A stretch of DNA of 64,000 bases from Gammaproteobacteria bacterium MedPE (GCA_001874365.1 MPDF01000001.1:1-64000); one strand, 5' to 3'. Shown: positions 51,992-61,540, numbered from the stretch's first letter. Translations and numbers: made by a program. Notes: generated by a model from the letters alone, not told the origin.

Positions 51992-53347
51992 TTAAGCGTA
52001 CTTTGTCGCTAGATGTTGATAGACCGTTCTAACGCCGAATGCTTCGCCGCCAATTGGTCGACCTGCTAATGCTCGGACATTCCAAGCCATAATATCAAAA
52101 TGAAGCCAATCAGTATGATCTTGGGTAAATTCTTGAAGGTAAAGCGCTGCTGTAATACCGCCGCCGAATGGACCTATTGCACAGTTGCTTATATCGGCAA
52201 CATGACTTTTAAGCAGACTTTTATAGGGCTTATGAAGTGGCATCTGCCAAACAGGATCACTGTTTGTCAACCCTTGTGCTAATAACGCATTCGCTGTGTG
52301 CTGATTGCTAGCGAAGAACCCTGGTAGCTCAGTGCCCAGGCCGACACGCATTGCCCCTGTTAAGGTTGCAAAATCAATTAACATCTCCGGTTGCTCTGTA
52401 ATGGCTTCGCTAATGGCGTCACAAAGTACCAAACGACCTTCAGCATCGGTGTTGTCTATTTCAACGGTGATACCTGCGCGGGTCGTGATAACATCGCCCG
52501 GACGTAATGCATTTGCCGATACGGCGTTCTCAACTGCTGGAATAAGTACGCGTAATTGCACAGGCAAATCATTACCCATAATCAATTGAGCCAGACCAAG
52601 GACGTGGGCAGCACCGCCCATGTCTTTTTTCATATTTCGCATGCCGGCCGCTGGTTTTAGATCGAGGCCACCGCTGTCAAAACAAACACCTTTACCAACT
52701 AATGTAACTTTCGGAGCGTTTTTGTCGCCCCAGCGTAAATCGATGAGTTGTGGTGTATTATCACTCGCTCGACCAACTGCGTGAATGGTTGGGTAATTTT
52801 TATCGATTAATTCATCACCGATAATTTGAGTCACTTCACCGCCATATTCTGCCGTAAGAGATTGTGCAATTTTCGCAATATCTTGTGGCATCATGTCGGC
52901 GGCTGGGGTGTTAACCATATCGCGAACCAATGATTGTGCGCGATTATCTAACATTACTTGATTAACCAGTGCTTCGTTGGAAATCAATAAACTTGGTTGT
53001 GCCTTCTTGTTCTTCTTGTAATGGTTGAAATCGTAGCAACCTGCTAACCAACCAAAAGCAATCGCCTCATGGTGCATTGAGTCTGCAACTAATGTATAGA
53101 CCAATGGAGGAAGGACACTCGCCAATTGACCACATGCAAAGAAGTCACTTAAGTCCGCCGCTACATAGATTGCCATCGCTAAATCACCGTTGGAACCCGG
53201 TATTAAGCTGACGTCAGAGGCTTTAAAGTTTGTGTTCTTGAGCCATTGTATCGTTGCATTCTCTTGGAGAGAAAGCCAATTTTCATATTGGTTTTCTTGA
53301 ACGATATGCAATGGAATAGATGGTTGTTCGCTGCTAGTGACAAGCAT
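51992..53347 (-). CDS. M17-family leucyl-type aminopeptidase
   Basis: A 451-residue cytosolic metallo-aminopeptidase with two metal ions. The M17 signature NTDAEGRL is at 299-306. Further ligands and catalytic residues are in LVGKGVCFDSGGLDLK (216-231) and MKKDMGGAAHV (239-249). The N-terminal domain is short and divergent, closer to the short PepB-like or mixed M17 group than to PepA (503 residues). AAGGACGC precedes the ATG. The gene is divergent from lysO; a peptidase beside an amino-acid exporter may be chance. Substrate preference is not deducible here. Confidence 0.88.
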   Translation of the reverse strand: MLVTSSEQPSIPLHIVQENQYENWLSLQENATIQWLKNTNFKASDVSLIPGSNGDLAMAIYVAADLSDFFACGQLASVLPPLVYTLVADSMHHEAIAFGWLAGCYDFNHYKKNKKAQPSLLISNEALVNQVMLDNRAQSLVRDMVNTPAADMMPQDIAKIAQSLTAEYGGEVTQIIGDELIDKNYPTIHAVGRASDNTPQLIDLRWGDKNAPKVTLVGKGVCFDSGGLDLKPAAGMRNMKKDMGGAAHVLGLAQLIMGNDLPVQLRVLIPAVENAVSANALRPGDVITTRAGITVEIDNTDAEGRLVLCDAISEAITEQPEMLIDFATLTGAMRVGLGTELPGFFASNQHTANALLAQGLTNSDPVWQMPLHKPYKSLLKSHVADISNCAIGPFGGGITAALYLQEFTQDHTDWLHFDIMAWNVRALAGRPIGGEAFGVRTVYQHLATKYA

Positions 53348-53394
53348 GAAGCGTCCTTATAGTTTATTTTTCATTAAATTACATATCATTATAC

Positions 53395-53424
53395 CTGAAA
53401 AAATATCTCTGGTAGGGGTATAAT
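53395..53424 (+). promoter_or_regulatory. Candidate sigma-70 promoter of lysO
   Basis: A perfect -10 hexamer TATAAT (53419-53424) lies 28 bp before the lysO start. A weak -35 (CTGAAA, 53395-53400) is 18 bp upstream of it. Confidence 0.45.
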
Positions 53425-53452
53425 CCGTGTTTTATTGTCGTTTGAGAAAATC

Positions 53453-54355
53453 ATGTATTTTGATTTGTTGTTTATTTTATTGCCATTAGTACTTGGCTAT
53501 TTAGTCGTTGTTCAATCCGAATCTTGGTTACATCGCGTCAATCAATATTGCGGTTACATGGTGTATTTTATTCTTTTTCTTATGGGAATAAGTTTAAGCT
53601 TAATTGACAATTTTTCGGCGAATGCGTCTCAGGTAGTTTGGCATGCTGCGGTCTTTATGGTTGCTATTTTAGGTGCGAACTTGATTGGGTTGTATGTTCT
53701 TGATCGTTGGCATCGTCAACGGATACAACAGACACGGGATGTACAAATCGACAAGTTACCGATGATAATCGAATCCATATCCTTACTGGGTGTTGTAGCG
53801 CTTGGTTTTGTCATTGGGCTATTTTTCTCGCTTGATAAAGCAATTATTGATAGTGCTAGTGAGTGGGCATTGATGGTCTTGTTAGCACTTATTGGCATCT
53901 CTTTACGTAACAGCGGCATTGCGCTGCGTGAGATCGTTTTAAATAAAAGCGGAATGCAAATCGCCATAGTGGTGATGATAACTTCTTGGTTGGGTGGCAG
54001 TGCTGCTGCGAAGCTCGTCGGCCTCCCGGCGCTTCATGGTTTAGCGGTGAGCTCGGGGTTCGGTTGGTATTCATTGTCGGGAATCCTTATTAGTGATGGT
54101 ATTTCGCCGCTCCTTGGCGCGGTAGCATTGATAAGTGATCTTGGAAGAGAATTAGTGGCGATTTTTGTTATTCCCCTAATGATTGCTGCGAAGCGTCATA
54201 GTGCGATTGGGATCGGAGGCGCCACGTCAATGGATTTTACGTTGCCGATTATTCAAAAAACCGGTGGTAGTGACGCTGTGCCAATAGCCATTGTTAGTGG
54301 ATTTATTTTGAGCGTGATGGCGCCGCTATGCATGCTATTTTTTATTAACTTCTGA
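53453..54355 (+). CDS. lysO: L-lysine exporter LysO (YbjE) family
   Basis: A 300-residue inner-membrane protein of the LysO/DUF340 family with about eight hydrophobic helices. E. coli YbjE exports L-lysine and its toxic analogue thialysine. Recognition features are YFILFLMGISLSLIDN at the end of the first helix pair, and the highly conserved SSGFGWYSLSGILISD followed by SPLLGAVALISDLGRELVAI (split at a proline). MDFTLPIIQKTGG near the end also fits. The start ATG at 53453 with GAGAAAATC upstream is taken; a TTG 18 bp before is less likely. It stands alone between a divergent peptidase and the ABC operon. Confidence 0.9.
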   Translation: MYFDLLFILLPLVLGYLVVVQSESWLHRVNQYCGYMVYFILFLMGISLSLIDNFSANASQVVWHAAVFMVAILGANLIGLYVLDRWHRQRIQQTRDVQIDKLPMIIESISLLGVVALGFVIGLFFSLDKAIIDSASEWALMVLLALIGISLRNSGIALREIVLNKSGMQIAIVVMITSWLGGSAAAKLVGLPALHGLAVSSGFGWYSLSGILISDGISPLLGAVALISDLGRELVAIFVIPLMIAAKRHSAIGIGGATSMDFTLPIIQKTGGSDAVPIAIVSGFILSVMAPLCMLFFINF

Positions 54356-54369
54356 TATATCCATATTGA

Positions 54370-54392
54370 GCCTAACCGACTCTCGGTTAGGC
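54370..54392 (+). terminator. Hairpin after lysO
   Basis: GCCTAACCGA, CTC and TCGGTTAGGC form a perfect 10-bp stem 14 bp after the lysO stop. The T-run is missing (AGTCCCGC follows), so it is a weak or Rho-assisted terminator. Confidence 0.6.
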
Positions 54393-54557
54393 AGTCCCGC
54401 ATTTCATGTCTCTGTGTTAACCTGAATCCCCCTTACCTCAACGTCAACTTTAAACTACATAATTGTTTGTTAAATATACTAACGTCTAATTTTTATCCTG
54501 TACTAACACCGTATTATCGATATTGCTTTACCAAAACGTAACATAATTGATATTTAG

Positions 54558-54573
54558 TTTACGTAAACGTTAA
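54558..54573. promoter_or_regulatory. LiuR-like operator candidate upstream of the ABC/ligase operon
   Basis: TTTACGTAAACGTTAA consists of the arms TTTACGT and ACGTTAA around AA, with one mismatch from perfect inverted arms. As I recall, the reported sites of the MerR-family regulator LiuR, which controls branched-chain amino-acid and acyl-CoA catabolism in marine gammaproteobacteria, have the form TTTACGT-N2-ACGTAAA. It lies 52 bp before the first gene of the operon. No liuR gene is in the window. Confidence 0.5.
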
Positions 54574-54625
54574 TGGTGCAATAACTAGATAAGAGCACCC
54601 AACCGTCTAGGAAGAGGAGGCGTAA

Positions 54626-55423
54626 GTGGCAGAATCTATATTAGATGTTAATAACATTTCATTAGCATTTGGGGGTGTAAAAGCCTTAACTGATGTAAGT
54701 TTTTCGGTGAAAAAAGGGAGCGTTTTTTCAATTATCGGTCCTAATGGCGCTGGAAAAACGAGCATGTTGAATTGTATTTCTGGTCGGTATCAACCGCAAG
54801 AAGGCGCGATTAAATTTGACGGAAAAATAGTAACTAATCTCAGACCCAACGACCGAGCAAACCTTGGCATGGGACGAACCTTTCAAAACCTCGCGCTGTT
54901 TGGACACATGTCTGTGCTCGATAACATCATGGTGGGACGTCACCATCTACTTAAAAACAATTGGGTGACAGGACCATTATATTGGCTATCGGGGGCGCAA
55001 AAGGAAGAATTGGCTCATCGACGTCATGTTGAAGAAATTATCGACTTTCTGGAAATATCTCATATTCGAAAATCTACCGCAGGCACGCTCTCATATGGCC
55101 TTCGCAAACGTGTTGAGTTAGCTCGAGCGATGGCGCTAAAGCCGAAAATGATTTTACTCGATGAGCCAATGGCGGGGATGAACTTAGAAGAGAAGGAGGA
55201 TATGGCTCGCTATATTCTTGATCTCAATGAAGAGTTCGGTATCACCGTCGTGATGATTGAGCATGATATGGGGGTAGTTATGGATATTTCTCATCAAGTG
55301 ATGGTACTTGATTTTGGTAAGAAATTGATCAGCGGCGATCCGGAAATGGTGATGGCTGATCCCCACGTTAAACGTGCTTATTTAGGCGAAGAAGTGGACG
55401 AATCTGAGGCGGTTGGAGCTTAG
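54626..55423 (+). CDS. ABC transporter ATP-binding protein, LivG type
   Basis: A 265-residue ATPase of the branched-chain amino-acid (HAAT) importer family. Walker A is GPNGAGKTS (38-46), the signature is LSYGLRKRVELARA, Walker B is MILLDEPMAGMN and the LivG-type extended region includes GMGRTFQNLALF. The start is GTG, with the very strong site GAGGAGG (54614-54620). It is the first gene of a seven-gene unit; the acyl-CoA ligase gene starts 3 bp after its stop. It energises import with the LivF-type ATPase encoded five genes later. Confidence 0.9.
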   Translation: MAESILDVNNISLAFGGVKALTDVSFSVKKGSVFSIIGPNGAGKTSMLNCISGRYQPQEGAIKFDGKIVTNLRPNDRANLGMGRTFQNLALFGHMSVLDNIMVGRHHLLKNNWVTGPLYWLSGAQKEELAHRRHVEEIIDFLEISHIRKSTAGTLSYGLRKRVELARAMALKPKMILLDEPMAGMNLEEKEDMARYILDLNEEFGITVVMIEHDMGVVMDISHQVMVLDFGKKLISGDPEMVMADPHVKRAYLGEEVDESEAVGA

Positions 55424-55426
55424 AAC

Positions 55427-57349
55427 ATGAATACATTGGATACTTTTCCAAAAATACTGAGAGAGAACGCCCGCCAATATCCTAACGATATAGCGATGCG
55501 TGAGAAAGAGTTTGGTATTTGGAACGAATTTACATGGCAAGACTACAATAACCGCGTTAAGTGGCTATCTCTTGGCTTGTTAGAGCTTGGCATAGCGCCA
55601 GGTGATGCCGTTGCACTCCTTGGCGATAATCGTCCTGAATGGGTGTGGGGCGAAGTTGCAGCACATGCAATGAGATGTTTCTCACTCGGGGTCTATCAAG
55701 ACTCGATGCATGAAGAAGTGGCTTATTTATTAAATCATGGTCAAGCGACCGTGGTTATTGCAGAAGATGAAGAGCAATGCGACAAACTATTAGAGCTAGG
55801 TGATGAGATCACGTCAGTGAAATACATTGTCTATTGCGATCCACGCGGCATGCGAAAGTACGACGATAAACGTTTGATTGATGTTGAAAAAGTATATGAC
55901 ATCGGTCGTCAAGTAGAGCAAAAAAATGCCAAAGCGTATGACGAAATCGTTGAGGCGACAAACCCAGACGACACCGCAATTTATTGTACAACGTCGGGAA
56001 CCACCTCAAAGCCTAAAATTGCCTTGTTACCCGGTGGTCGTTTCGTTGAGCATTGTGAGGCCTATCTACGTGCTGATCCACGTAAACCCGGTGATAATTA
56101 TGTCTCAGTGTTACCGTTACCGTGGATTATGGAACAAGTGTATGCGGTAGGCATGTCGCTTATTAGTCGCCAAATCGTTAATTTTGTTGAAGAACAAGAA
56201 ACCATGATGGCAGATCTACGCGAAATTGGGCCAAATTTTGTATTACTTGCGCCGCGTGTTTGGGAAAACATTATTGCTGACGTGCAAACGCGCATGATGG
56301 ATTCCACACCGCTTAAGCAAAAATTGTTTAAATTTGCGATGGCTAGAGCCTATAAAGCGTTGGATGAAGGTCGTCACTCTACATTAGCCGAATGGATTTT
56401 ATTAAAGGCACTACGTGACCGTCTTGGTTTTAGTTTCCTTGATTCTGCGGCGACGGGCGGGGCAGCAATGGGTCCCGATTCATTCAGATTTTTCCATGCG
56501 ATCGGCGTTCCACTTCGCCAGTTATACGGTCAAACAGAGATGTGTGGTGCTTATACCGTTCATCATGATAACGACATTGACTATGACAGTGTTGGCTTTC
56601 CATTTGATAATGCTCAAATCAAGGTGATTAATCCAGACTCGGAAGGCGTCGGCGAAATCGTTGCTAAAACCGTTGGCATGTTCACTGGGTACTTAAATAA
56701 CGACAAAGCTTACAACGAAGATGTCATCGAGGGTTGGATGCATACGGGGGATGCTGGCTACTTTAAGAAAGGCAACGGTCATCTTGTGGTTATCGATCGT
56801 ATAAAAGACATGGCGAAAACTGCGCAAGGCGTGAGCTATTCGCCGCAATATATTGAAAATAAATTGAAATTTTCATCATTTATTGCCGAAGCAGTCATTT
56901 TGGGGAATGAGCGTGATCACTTAGCAGCCATTGTCTGTATTCGTTTTGGCATCTTGTCAAAATGGGCTGAACAACAAGGTCTTGCCTTCACTAATTACAC
57001 CAACCTTTCATCATTACCTGAAGTTTACAACAAGATCCAAGCGGAAATTGAAGGGGTGAATCAATCATTACCAGAGGCTCAGAAAATTCAGAAGTTTATT
57101 CTGCTTTATAAAGAGCTCGATGCCGATGATGGTGAATTAACGAGAACAAGAAAAGTACGTCGTGGCGTTATCAATGATAAATACGGTGACATCATTGAAT
57201 CAATTTACAGCGGCGAAGATGCGGTGGACATTGATACTGAAATCACATTCCAAGATGGCAGTAAAACTCGCATTCAAACCTGCTTAAAAGTGGCGACGCT
57301 TATTGAGTCGACCAATGTTATCGAATTGGATAGGAAGCAAGCATCATGA
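55427..57349 (+). CDS. AMP-forming acyl-CoA ligase (long-chain type) within the ABC operon
   Basis: A 640-residue adenylate-forming enzyme that joins a carboxylic acid to CoA with ATP. The AMP-binding P-loop is TTSGTTSKPK (Ser for the usual Gly at position 6 of the loop). Further motifs are YGQTEMCGAYT, GWMHTGDAGYF and DRIKDMAKTAQGVSYSPQYIE. The architecture resembles long-chain fatty acyl-CoA ligases (FadD15/bubblegum class). It lies between the LivG-type ATPase (3-bp gap) and the LivH-type permease, whose ATG overlaps its stop (57346-57349). Such tight coupling suggests that the imported substrate, a carboxylate, is activated immediately. The substrate is not known. Confidence 0.88.
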   Translation: MNTLDTFPKILRENARQYPNDIAMREKEFGIWNEFTWQDYNNRVKWLSLGLLELGIAPGDAVALLGDNRPEWVWGEVAAHAMRCFSLGVYQDSMHEEVAYLLNHGQATVVIAEDEEQCDKLLELGDEITSVKYIVYCDPRGMRKYDDKRLIDVEKVYDIGRQVEQKNAKAYDEIVEATNPDDTAIYCTTSGTTSKPKIALLPGGRFVEHCEAYLRADPRKPGDNYVSVLPLPWIMEQVYAVGMSLISRQIVNFVEEQETMMADLREIGPNFVLLAPRVWENIIADVQTRMMDSTPLKQKLFKFAMARAYKALDEGRHSTLAEWILLKALRDRLGFSFLDSAATGGAAMGPDSFRFFHAIGVPLRQLYGQTEMCGAYTVHHDNDIDYDSVGFPFDNAQIKVINPDSEGVGEIVAKTVGMFTGYLNNDKAYNEDVIEGWMHTGDAGYFKKGNGHLVVIDRIKDMAKTAQGVSYSPQYIENKLKFSSFIAEAVILGNERDHLAAIVCIRFGILSKWAEQQGLAFTNYTNLSSLPEVYNKIQAEIEGVNQSLPEAQKIQKFILLYKELDADDGELTRTRKVRRGVINDKYGDIIESIYSGEDAVDIDTEITFQDGSKTRIQTCLKVATLIESTNVIELDRKQAS

Positions 57350-58239
57350 ATTTTGATTTATTAATGCAGCTAGTCATCAACGGACTCATTGTTGGTTTGT
57401 TATATGGCGTAGTGGGGATGTGTTTTGTATTGGTTTATAAATCTACCCAAATTGTAAACTTTGCCCAAGGTGAATTCTTACTTATTGGCGCTTGGGTATG
57501 TTGGGCGTTTTTAGTGTATTTCAAAGTGCCATTTGTCGTTGGCTTTTTACTGACGCTAGTCTTTATGGCGGGCTTTGGTGTGTTGCTGCAAATGATAGTA
57601 CTACGTCCAATGATCGGTGAACCAATTATCTCTGTCATCATGATTACCATTGGTCTTTCAATGTTATTCCAAGCATTGATGAAATGGATATTTGGTGTTT
57701 CTGCAGAAAGTTATCCGCAAGTATTTGAAACTGAATCATTCTCTATCATGGGCCTCAATATTGAAGCTGCTTATCTAATGAGTACTGGAATTGCGGTTGT
57801 CATCATGGGGCTATTTTATTGGTTCTTTAAATATTCAAAACAAGGCCTTGCTATGCGTGCAACGGCGTTTGATCAGCAAGTCGCGCAAAGTTTGGGGATA
57901 TCTGTGAAGCATGTGTTTGCCATGAGTTGGGCTATTGCGGCAACCGTTTCTGCTACCGCGGGGATTGTTATAGGAATGGTCAATGGCGTATCAGACTCAC
58001 TCTCTGTTATCGGTATTAAGGTATTCCCGGCGGTTATTTTAGGCGGACTGGATTCAATTGTTGGTGCCATTGTTGGTGGCTTGATAATTGGCGTGCTTGA
58101 AAACGTTGCAGAGTTCTTTGATGGGCAATATCTCCATTGGGGCAATTTGTATGACATTGCGCCATTTTATGTCTTGTTAGTTATTTTGTGGTTCAAACCT
58201 TACGGTTTGTTCGGCCAAAAAGATATCGAACGTATTTAA
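57346..58239 (+). CDS. ABC transporter permease, LivH type
   Basis: A 297-residue inner-membrane permease of the HAAT family with about eight helices. Typical landmarks are NGLIVGLLYGVVGMCFVLVYKSTQ at the start (split: LIVGLLYGVVGMCFVLVYK), INFAQGEF-like VNFAQGEFLLIGAW, and the family loop AMRATAFDQQVAQSLGI. PAVILGGLDSIVGAIVGGL lies near the end. ATGA overlap couples it to the ligase gene. It pairs with the LivM-type permease encoded 21 bp downstream. Confidence 0.9.
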   Translation: MNFDLLMQLVINGLIVGLLYGVVGMCFVLVYKSTQIVNFAQGEFLLIGAWVCWAFLVYFKVPFVVGFLLTLVFMAGFGVLLQMIVLRPMIGEPIISVIMITIGLSMLFQALMKWIFGVSAESYPQVFETESFSIMGLNIEAAYLMSTGIAVVIMGLFYWFFKYSKQGLAMRATAFDQQVAQSLGISVKHVFAMSWAIAATVSATAGIVIGMVNGVSDSLSVIGIKVFPAVILGGLDSIVGAIVGGLIIGVLENVAEFFDGQYLHWGNLYDIAPFYVLLVILWFKPYGLFGQKDIERI

Positions 58240-58260
58240 GTTCGGATAAGGAATTAAATT

Positions 58261-59334
58261 ATGTCTACAACGTCTATGCGACCTTGTGGTGACTTTAGAA
58301 CAAGTTATCAGCAAGACAATACAATATTTGAGACAAAGTTCATTTGGCTACTAGCTGTAGCGAGTGTTGGTCTGCTGTGCCTAGCGCCATTGTTTCTAGA
58401 TGAATACTTTTTGTCGTTGGCTATTCAGGTGTCCTACTTGGGTATTGCGGCACTTGGCTTAAACATATTGGTTGGCTTTACGGGGCAAATCTCTTTAGGT
58501 CACGGTGCCTTCTTTGGCTTTGGTGCGTTTGCATCAGCCTGGATTAATACCCAATTTGGTATCCCGGTTTTCTTTGCTATTCCCCTAGCTGGTTTTCTCA
58601 CCATGGCGGTGGGAATGATGTTTGGTTTACCGGCAGCACGTATCAAAGGGCTTTATTTGGCAATTGCTACGTTGGCAGCACAGTTCATTATCGAAGATTT
58701 CTTTGCTCGTGCTGAGTGGTTCTCTGGTGGCTCTGCTGGCGCTATGGCGGAAAGTGTCGATATCTTTGGCTTTATCTTTGATACGGATCAAAGTTTTTAT
58801 TACATCGCAATGTTCGCGTTAGTGACTATGTATTTATGGGGCTCAAATCTAATGAGAACTCGTGATGGCCGCGCTTTTGTGGCGGTACGTGACCACTATT
58901 TATCTGCTGAAATTATGGGCATTAACCTAACTAAATACCGCTTATTGTCGTTCGGTGTATCAGCTTTCTATGCTGGTATTGGCGGCGCGTTATATGGACA
59001 TTATTTGGGGTATGTATCAGCCGAAGGTTTTACCATCATGATGTCTATTCAGTTCTTAGCAATGTGTATCATCGGTGGCTTAGGCTCGGTTAAAGGCACG
59101 TTGATGGGCGTTATCTTCATGGTGATGTTACCTGAATCGCTCGAGTCTGTGGTTGGTCTGATGAAAGAGACTAGCTGGGGCAATATTCCGGCCGTCGTTG
59201 ATGGCATTGCTTACTTAAAAGAAATGGCTATCGGCTTGGTGATTATTCTGTTTTTAATCTTTGAACCTGAAGGGTTAGCACATCGTTGGGCGCAAATTAA
59301 AAATTACTGGAAGTTCTACCCGTTTTCTTACTAA
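58261..59334 (+). CDS. ABC transporter permease, LivM type
   Basis: A 357-residue permease with about ten helices. It contains the LivM landmarks AALGLNILVGFTGQISLGHGAFFG (split across two helices), GLPAARIKGLYLAIATLAAQF and AFVAVRDHYLSAEIMGIN, with the EAA-like loop. It follows the LivH-type gene by 21 bp and has an AAGGAATT site. It forms the membrane channel with the LivH-type protein. Confidence 0.9.
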   Translation: MSTTSMRPCGDFRTSYQQDNTIFETKFIWLLAVASVGLLCLAPLFLDEYFLSLAIQVSYLGIAALGLNILVGFTGQISLGHGAFFGFGAFASAWINTQFGIPVFFAIPLAGFLTMAVGMMFGLPAARIKGLYLAIATLAAQFIIEDFFARAEWFSGGSAGAMAESVDIFGFIFDTDQSFYYIAMFALVTMYLWGSNLMRTRDGRAFVAVRDHYLSAEIMGINLTKYRLLSFGVSAFYAGIGGALYGHYLGYVSAEGFTIMMSIQFLAMCIIGGLGSVKGTLMGVIFMVMLPESLESVVGLMKETSWGNIPAVVDGIAYLKEMAIGLVIILFLIFEPEGLAHRWAQIKNYWKFYPFSY

Positions 59335-59412
59335 TCAAGACAGTTAAACATTTAAAACTCAAAAACTAGCAGAGCTTGCTCCGCTAACTAATTAAAACAA
59401 GAGGATTGTAAA

Positions 59413-60654
59413 ATGAATAAAGTACTATTAGGTTCACTAAGCGCAGTTAGTCTAGCTGTTGCCGCATCTGCTCAAGCAAAAGATGAAGTGTTTGTCGGCC
59501 ACTTAGCGGATCTTTCTGGGCCAACAGCATTCGTTGGGAAGTATTATGCAGACGGCGTTCGAGATTCCTTAGCGTATATTAATAAAAACGGTGGCATCGA
59601 TGGCACCACGGTAAACTTTGAAACCATTGATTACGCCTATAAAGTGCCACAGGCAATTGGTGCCTATAAAAAATGGAAATCACGTAAAAAAATGGTGGCG
59701 ATGCAAGGGTGGGGAACCGCCGATACTGAAGCGTTAATTTCATTTGCTGCAAAAGATAAAATTCCCGTATATTCCGCGTCTTATTCTGGTCATTTAACGG
59801 ATCCTATGGGTAAAAACCCTCATACTAAAAAGCCTGCTCCTTATAACTTTTTCTACGGTGCATCATACTCAGATGCCTGTCGTGCGTTGGTAAAGTGGGC
59901 TGCCGATGACTGGAAAATGAAAGGCAAAAAAGGTCAACCTAAATTTACTCACATTGGGGCCAATCATCCATTCCCTAATGCGCCTAAAAAAGCCTGTGCC
60001 GAATATGCCACTGAACTAGGATTTAACGTGATGCCATCGGTTGTTGTGTCCATGAAACCGGGTGATTTTAAAGCACAATGTTTGACGCTGAAAAACTCAA
60101 AGACGGACTATGGCTATATTGGTAACTTAGGTGGCTCAGTACTATCACTCATCAAGTCATGTAAAACGGTAAAGACTGACATTCAATTTATGTCCAACAT
60201 TTGGGGCGGTGATAAAGAAATTTTCAATGCTATTGGTGATGGTGTTAAAGATTACGTTTTCCCGACGATGACGCCGTTTTGGAGTGATGATGTAAAAGGC
60301 ATGGAACTAGTCCACAAAGTCTCACTGCAATCTGACAAGTCAGGAAAAAAACAACGTACCCATCACTATGTACGTGGTGTTTGTAGTGCTTTTTATATGA
60401 AAGAAGCCATGGAATGGGCTAAAAAGAATGGCGGTATCACTGGCGCTAACATCAAAAAAGGCATGTACGCCGTTAAAGACTGGGAGCCGAAGGGATTAGA
60501 AGGGGCTTGTATGCCAGCAACATGGACTAACGAAGATCACCGCGGTATCAACACAGTCAATATCTATAAAGGTAACTACGTTGATGGCGCAGTGAAAATC
60601 GACAAGGTGTCTGAAGTAACTTTAGAGCGTCGCGATGACTGGTTAGGTTACTAA
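59413..60654 (+). CDS. Periplasmic substrate-binding protein of the HAAT family
   Basis: A 413-residue binding protein with a signal peptide (MNKVLLGSLSAVSLAVAASA, cleavage after QA) and a Peripla_BP_6 fold beginning VFVGHLADLSGPTAFVGKYY. This resembles receptors for branched-chain amino acids, amides and aromatic or other acids. Several Cys and many Lys residues are present (KKGQPKF, NAPKKAC). There is no lipobox, so it is soluble. GAGG precedes the ATG. A hairpin follows its stop, which commonly protects mRNA of binding proteins and raises their level. The ligand cannot be inferred directly; the neighbouring CoA ligases suggest an organic acid. Confidence 0.9.
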   Translation: MNKVLLGSLSAVSLAVAASAQAKDEVFVGHLADLSGPTAFVGKYYADGVRDSLAYINKNGGIDGTTVNFETIDYAYKVPQAIGAYKKWKSRKKMVAMQGWGTADTEALISFAAKDKIPVYSASYSGHLTDPMGKNPHTKKPAPYNFFYGASYSDACRALVKWAADDWKMKGKKGQPKFTHIGANHPFPNAPKKACAEYATELGFNVMPSVVVSMKPGDFKAQCLTLKNSKTDYGYIGNLGGSVLSLIKSCKTVKTDIQFMSNIWGGDKEIFNAIGDGVKDYVFPTMTPFWSDDVKGMELVHKVSLQSDKSGKKQRTHHYVRGVCSAFYMKEAMEWAKKNGGITGANIKKGMYAVKDWEPKGLEGACMPATWTNEDHRGINTVNIYKGNYVDGAVKIDKVSEVTLERRDDWLGY

Positions 60655-60670
60655 ACACCCTAGCTTCATT

Positions 60671-60694
60671 GATTAGCGGTATTTACCGCTAATC
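60671..60694 (+). terminator. mRNA-stabilising/attenuating hairpin after the binding-protein gene
   Basis: GATTAGCGGTA, TT and TACCGCTAATC form a perfect 11-bp inverted repeat without a T-run, between the binding-protein gene and the LivF-type gene. Its position fits differential expression of the binding protein. Confidence 0.6.
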
Positions 60695-60721
60695 ATACGA
60701 GCGTATTTGATGGAGATAAAA

Positions 60722-61540
60722 ATGAGTGCAGTTGAAAAGTTAGCCAGCTCAACGCCGTTACTAAGCGTGAATAACATCGAAGTAGTGTATGACGAAGTCA
60801 TTCAGGTGTTAAGGGGCGTTAGTCTTGACGTACCAGAAGGTGAAATTGTTACCTTGTTGGGCCCCAATGGGGCGGGAAAATCAACCACATTAAAAGCCAT
60901 TAGTGGCCTTTTAAAATCGGAGTATGGTGAAGTAACCAAAGGTGATATTCACTTTATGGGGGAGCGACTTGATAAAAAATTCGCAGAAGACGTGGTACGC
61001 AGCGGAATATTTCAGGTGATGGAAGGGCGGCGAATTGTTGAAGACATGACGTCTATTGATAATCTAAGATTGGGTGCGTATACCCGAAACGACCGTGAAA
61101 TTAACAGTGATATCGAAATGGTCTTTGATCTCTTTCCTCGCCTTAAGGAACGTACGGGACTCGCTGGCTATTTATCAGGTGGTGAGCAACAAATGTTGGC
61201 CATTGGCCGTGCTTTAATGGCTCGTCCGAAAATGATTTTGCTTGATGAGCCGTCAATGGGATTATCCCCTTTGTTGGTAAAGGAAGTGTTTTCCATTATC
61301 GAGCGTATTAGTAAAGAGCAGGGCATTACGATGTTGCTGGTGGAGCAAAATGCCAATTATGCGTTGCGTGCTGCTGATTACGGTTACATCATGGAATCAG
61401 GGAAAATCGTGATGGATGGTTCAAGCGAGTCGTTACTTAACAATGAAGATGTAAAAGAGTTTTACCTCGGTGGTGGTAATGAAGAACGAAAAAGCTTTAA
61501 GAATCTTAAGTCCTATAAACGCCGTAAGCGTTGGTTATAA
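60722..61540 (+). CDS. ABC transporter ATP-binding protein, LivF type, with basic C-terminal tail
   Basis: A 272-residue HAAT ATPase. Walker A is GPNGAGKST (52-60), the signature is YLSGGEQQMLAIGRALMA (split by family pattern LSGGEQQ), Walker B is MILLDEPSMGLSP and the switch is LVEQNAN. The ATG at 60722 with GGAG upstream is chosen over a TTG at 60707. After the normal end (FYLGGG) about 20 extra residues follow, unusually basic (KSFKNLKSYKRRKRWL). The PaaK-like gene follows after 17 bp. Confidence 0.9.
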   Translation: MSAVEKLASSTPLLSVNNIEVVYDEVIQVLRGVSLDVPEGEIVTLLGPNGAGKSTTLKAISGLLKSEYGEVTKGDIHFMGERLDKKFAEDVVRSGIFQVMEGRRIVEDMTSIDNLRLGAYTRNDREINSDIEMVFDLFPRLKERTGLAGYLSGGEQQMLAIGRALMARPKMILLDEPSMGLSPLLVKEVFSIIERISKEQGITMLLVEQNANYALRAADYGYIMESGKIVMDGSSESLLNNEDVKEFYLGGGNEERKSFKNLKSYKRRKRWL

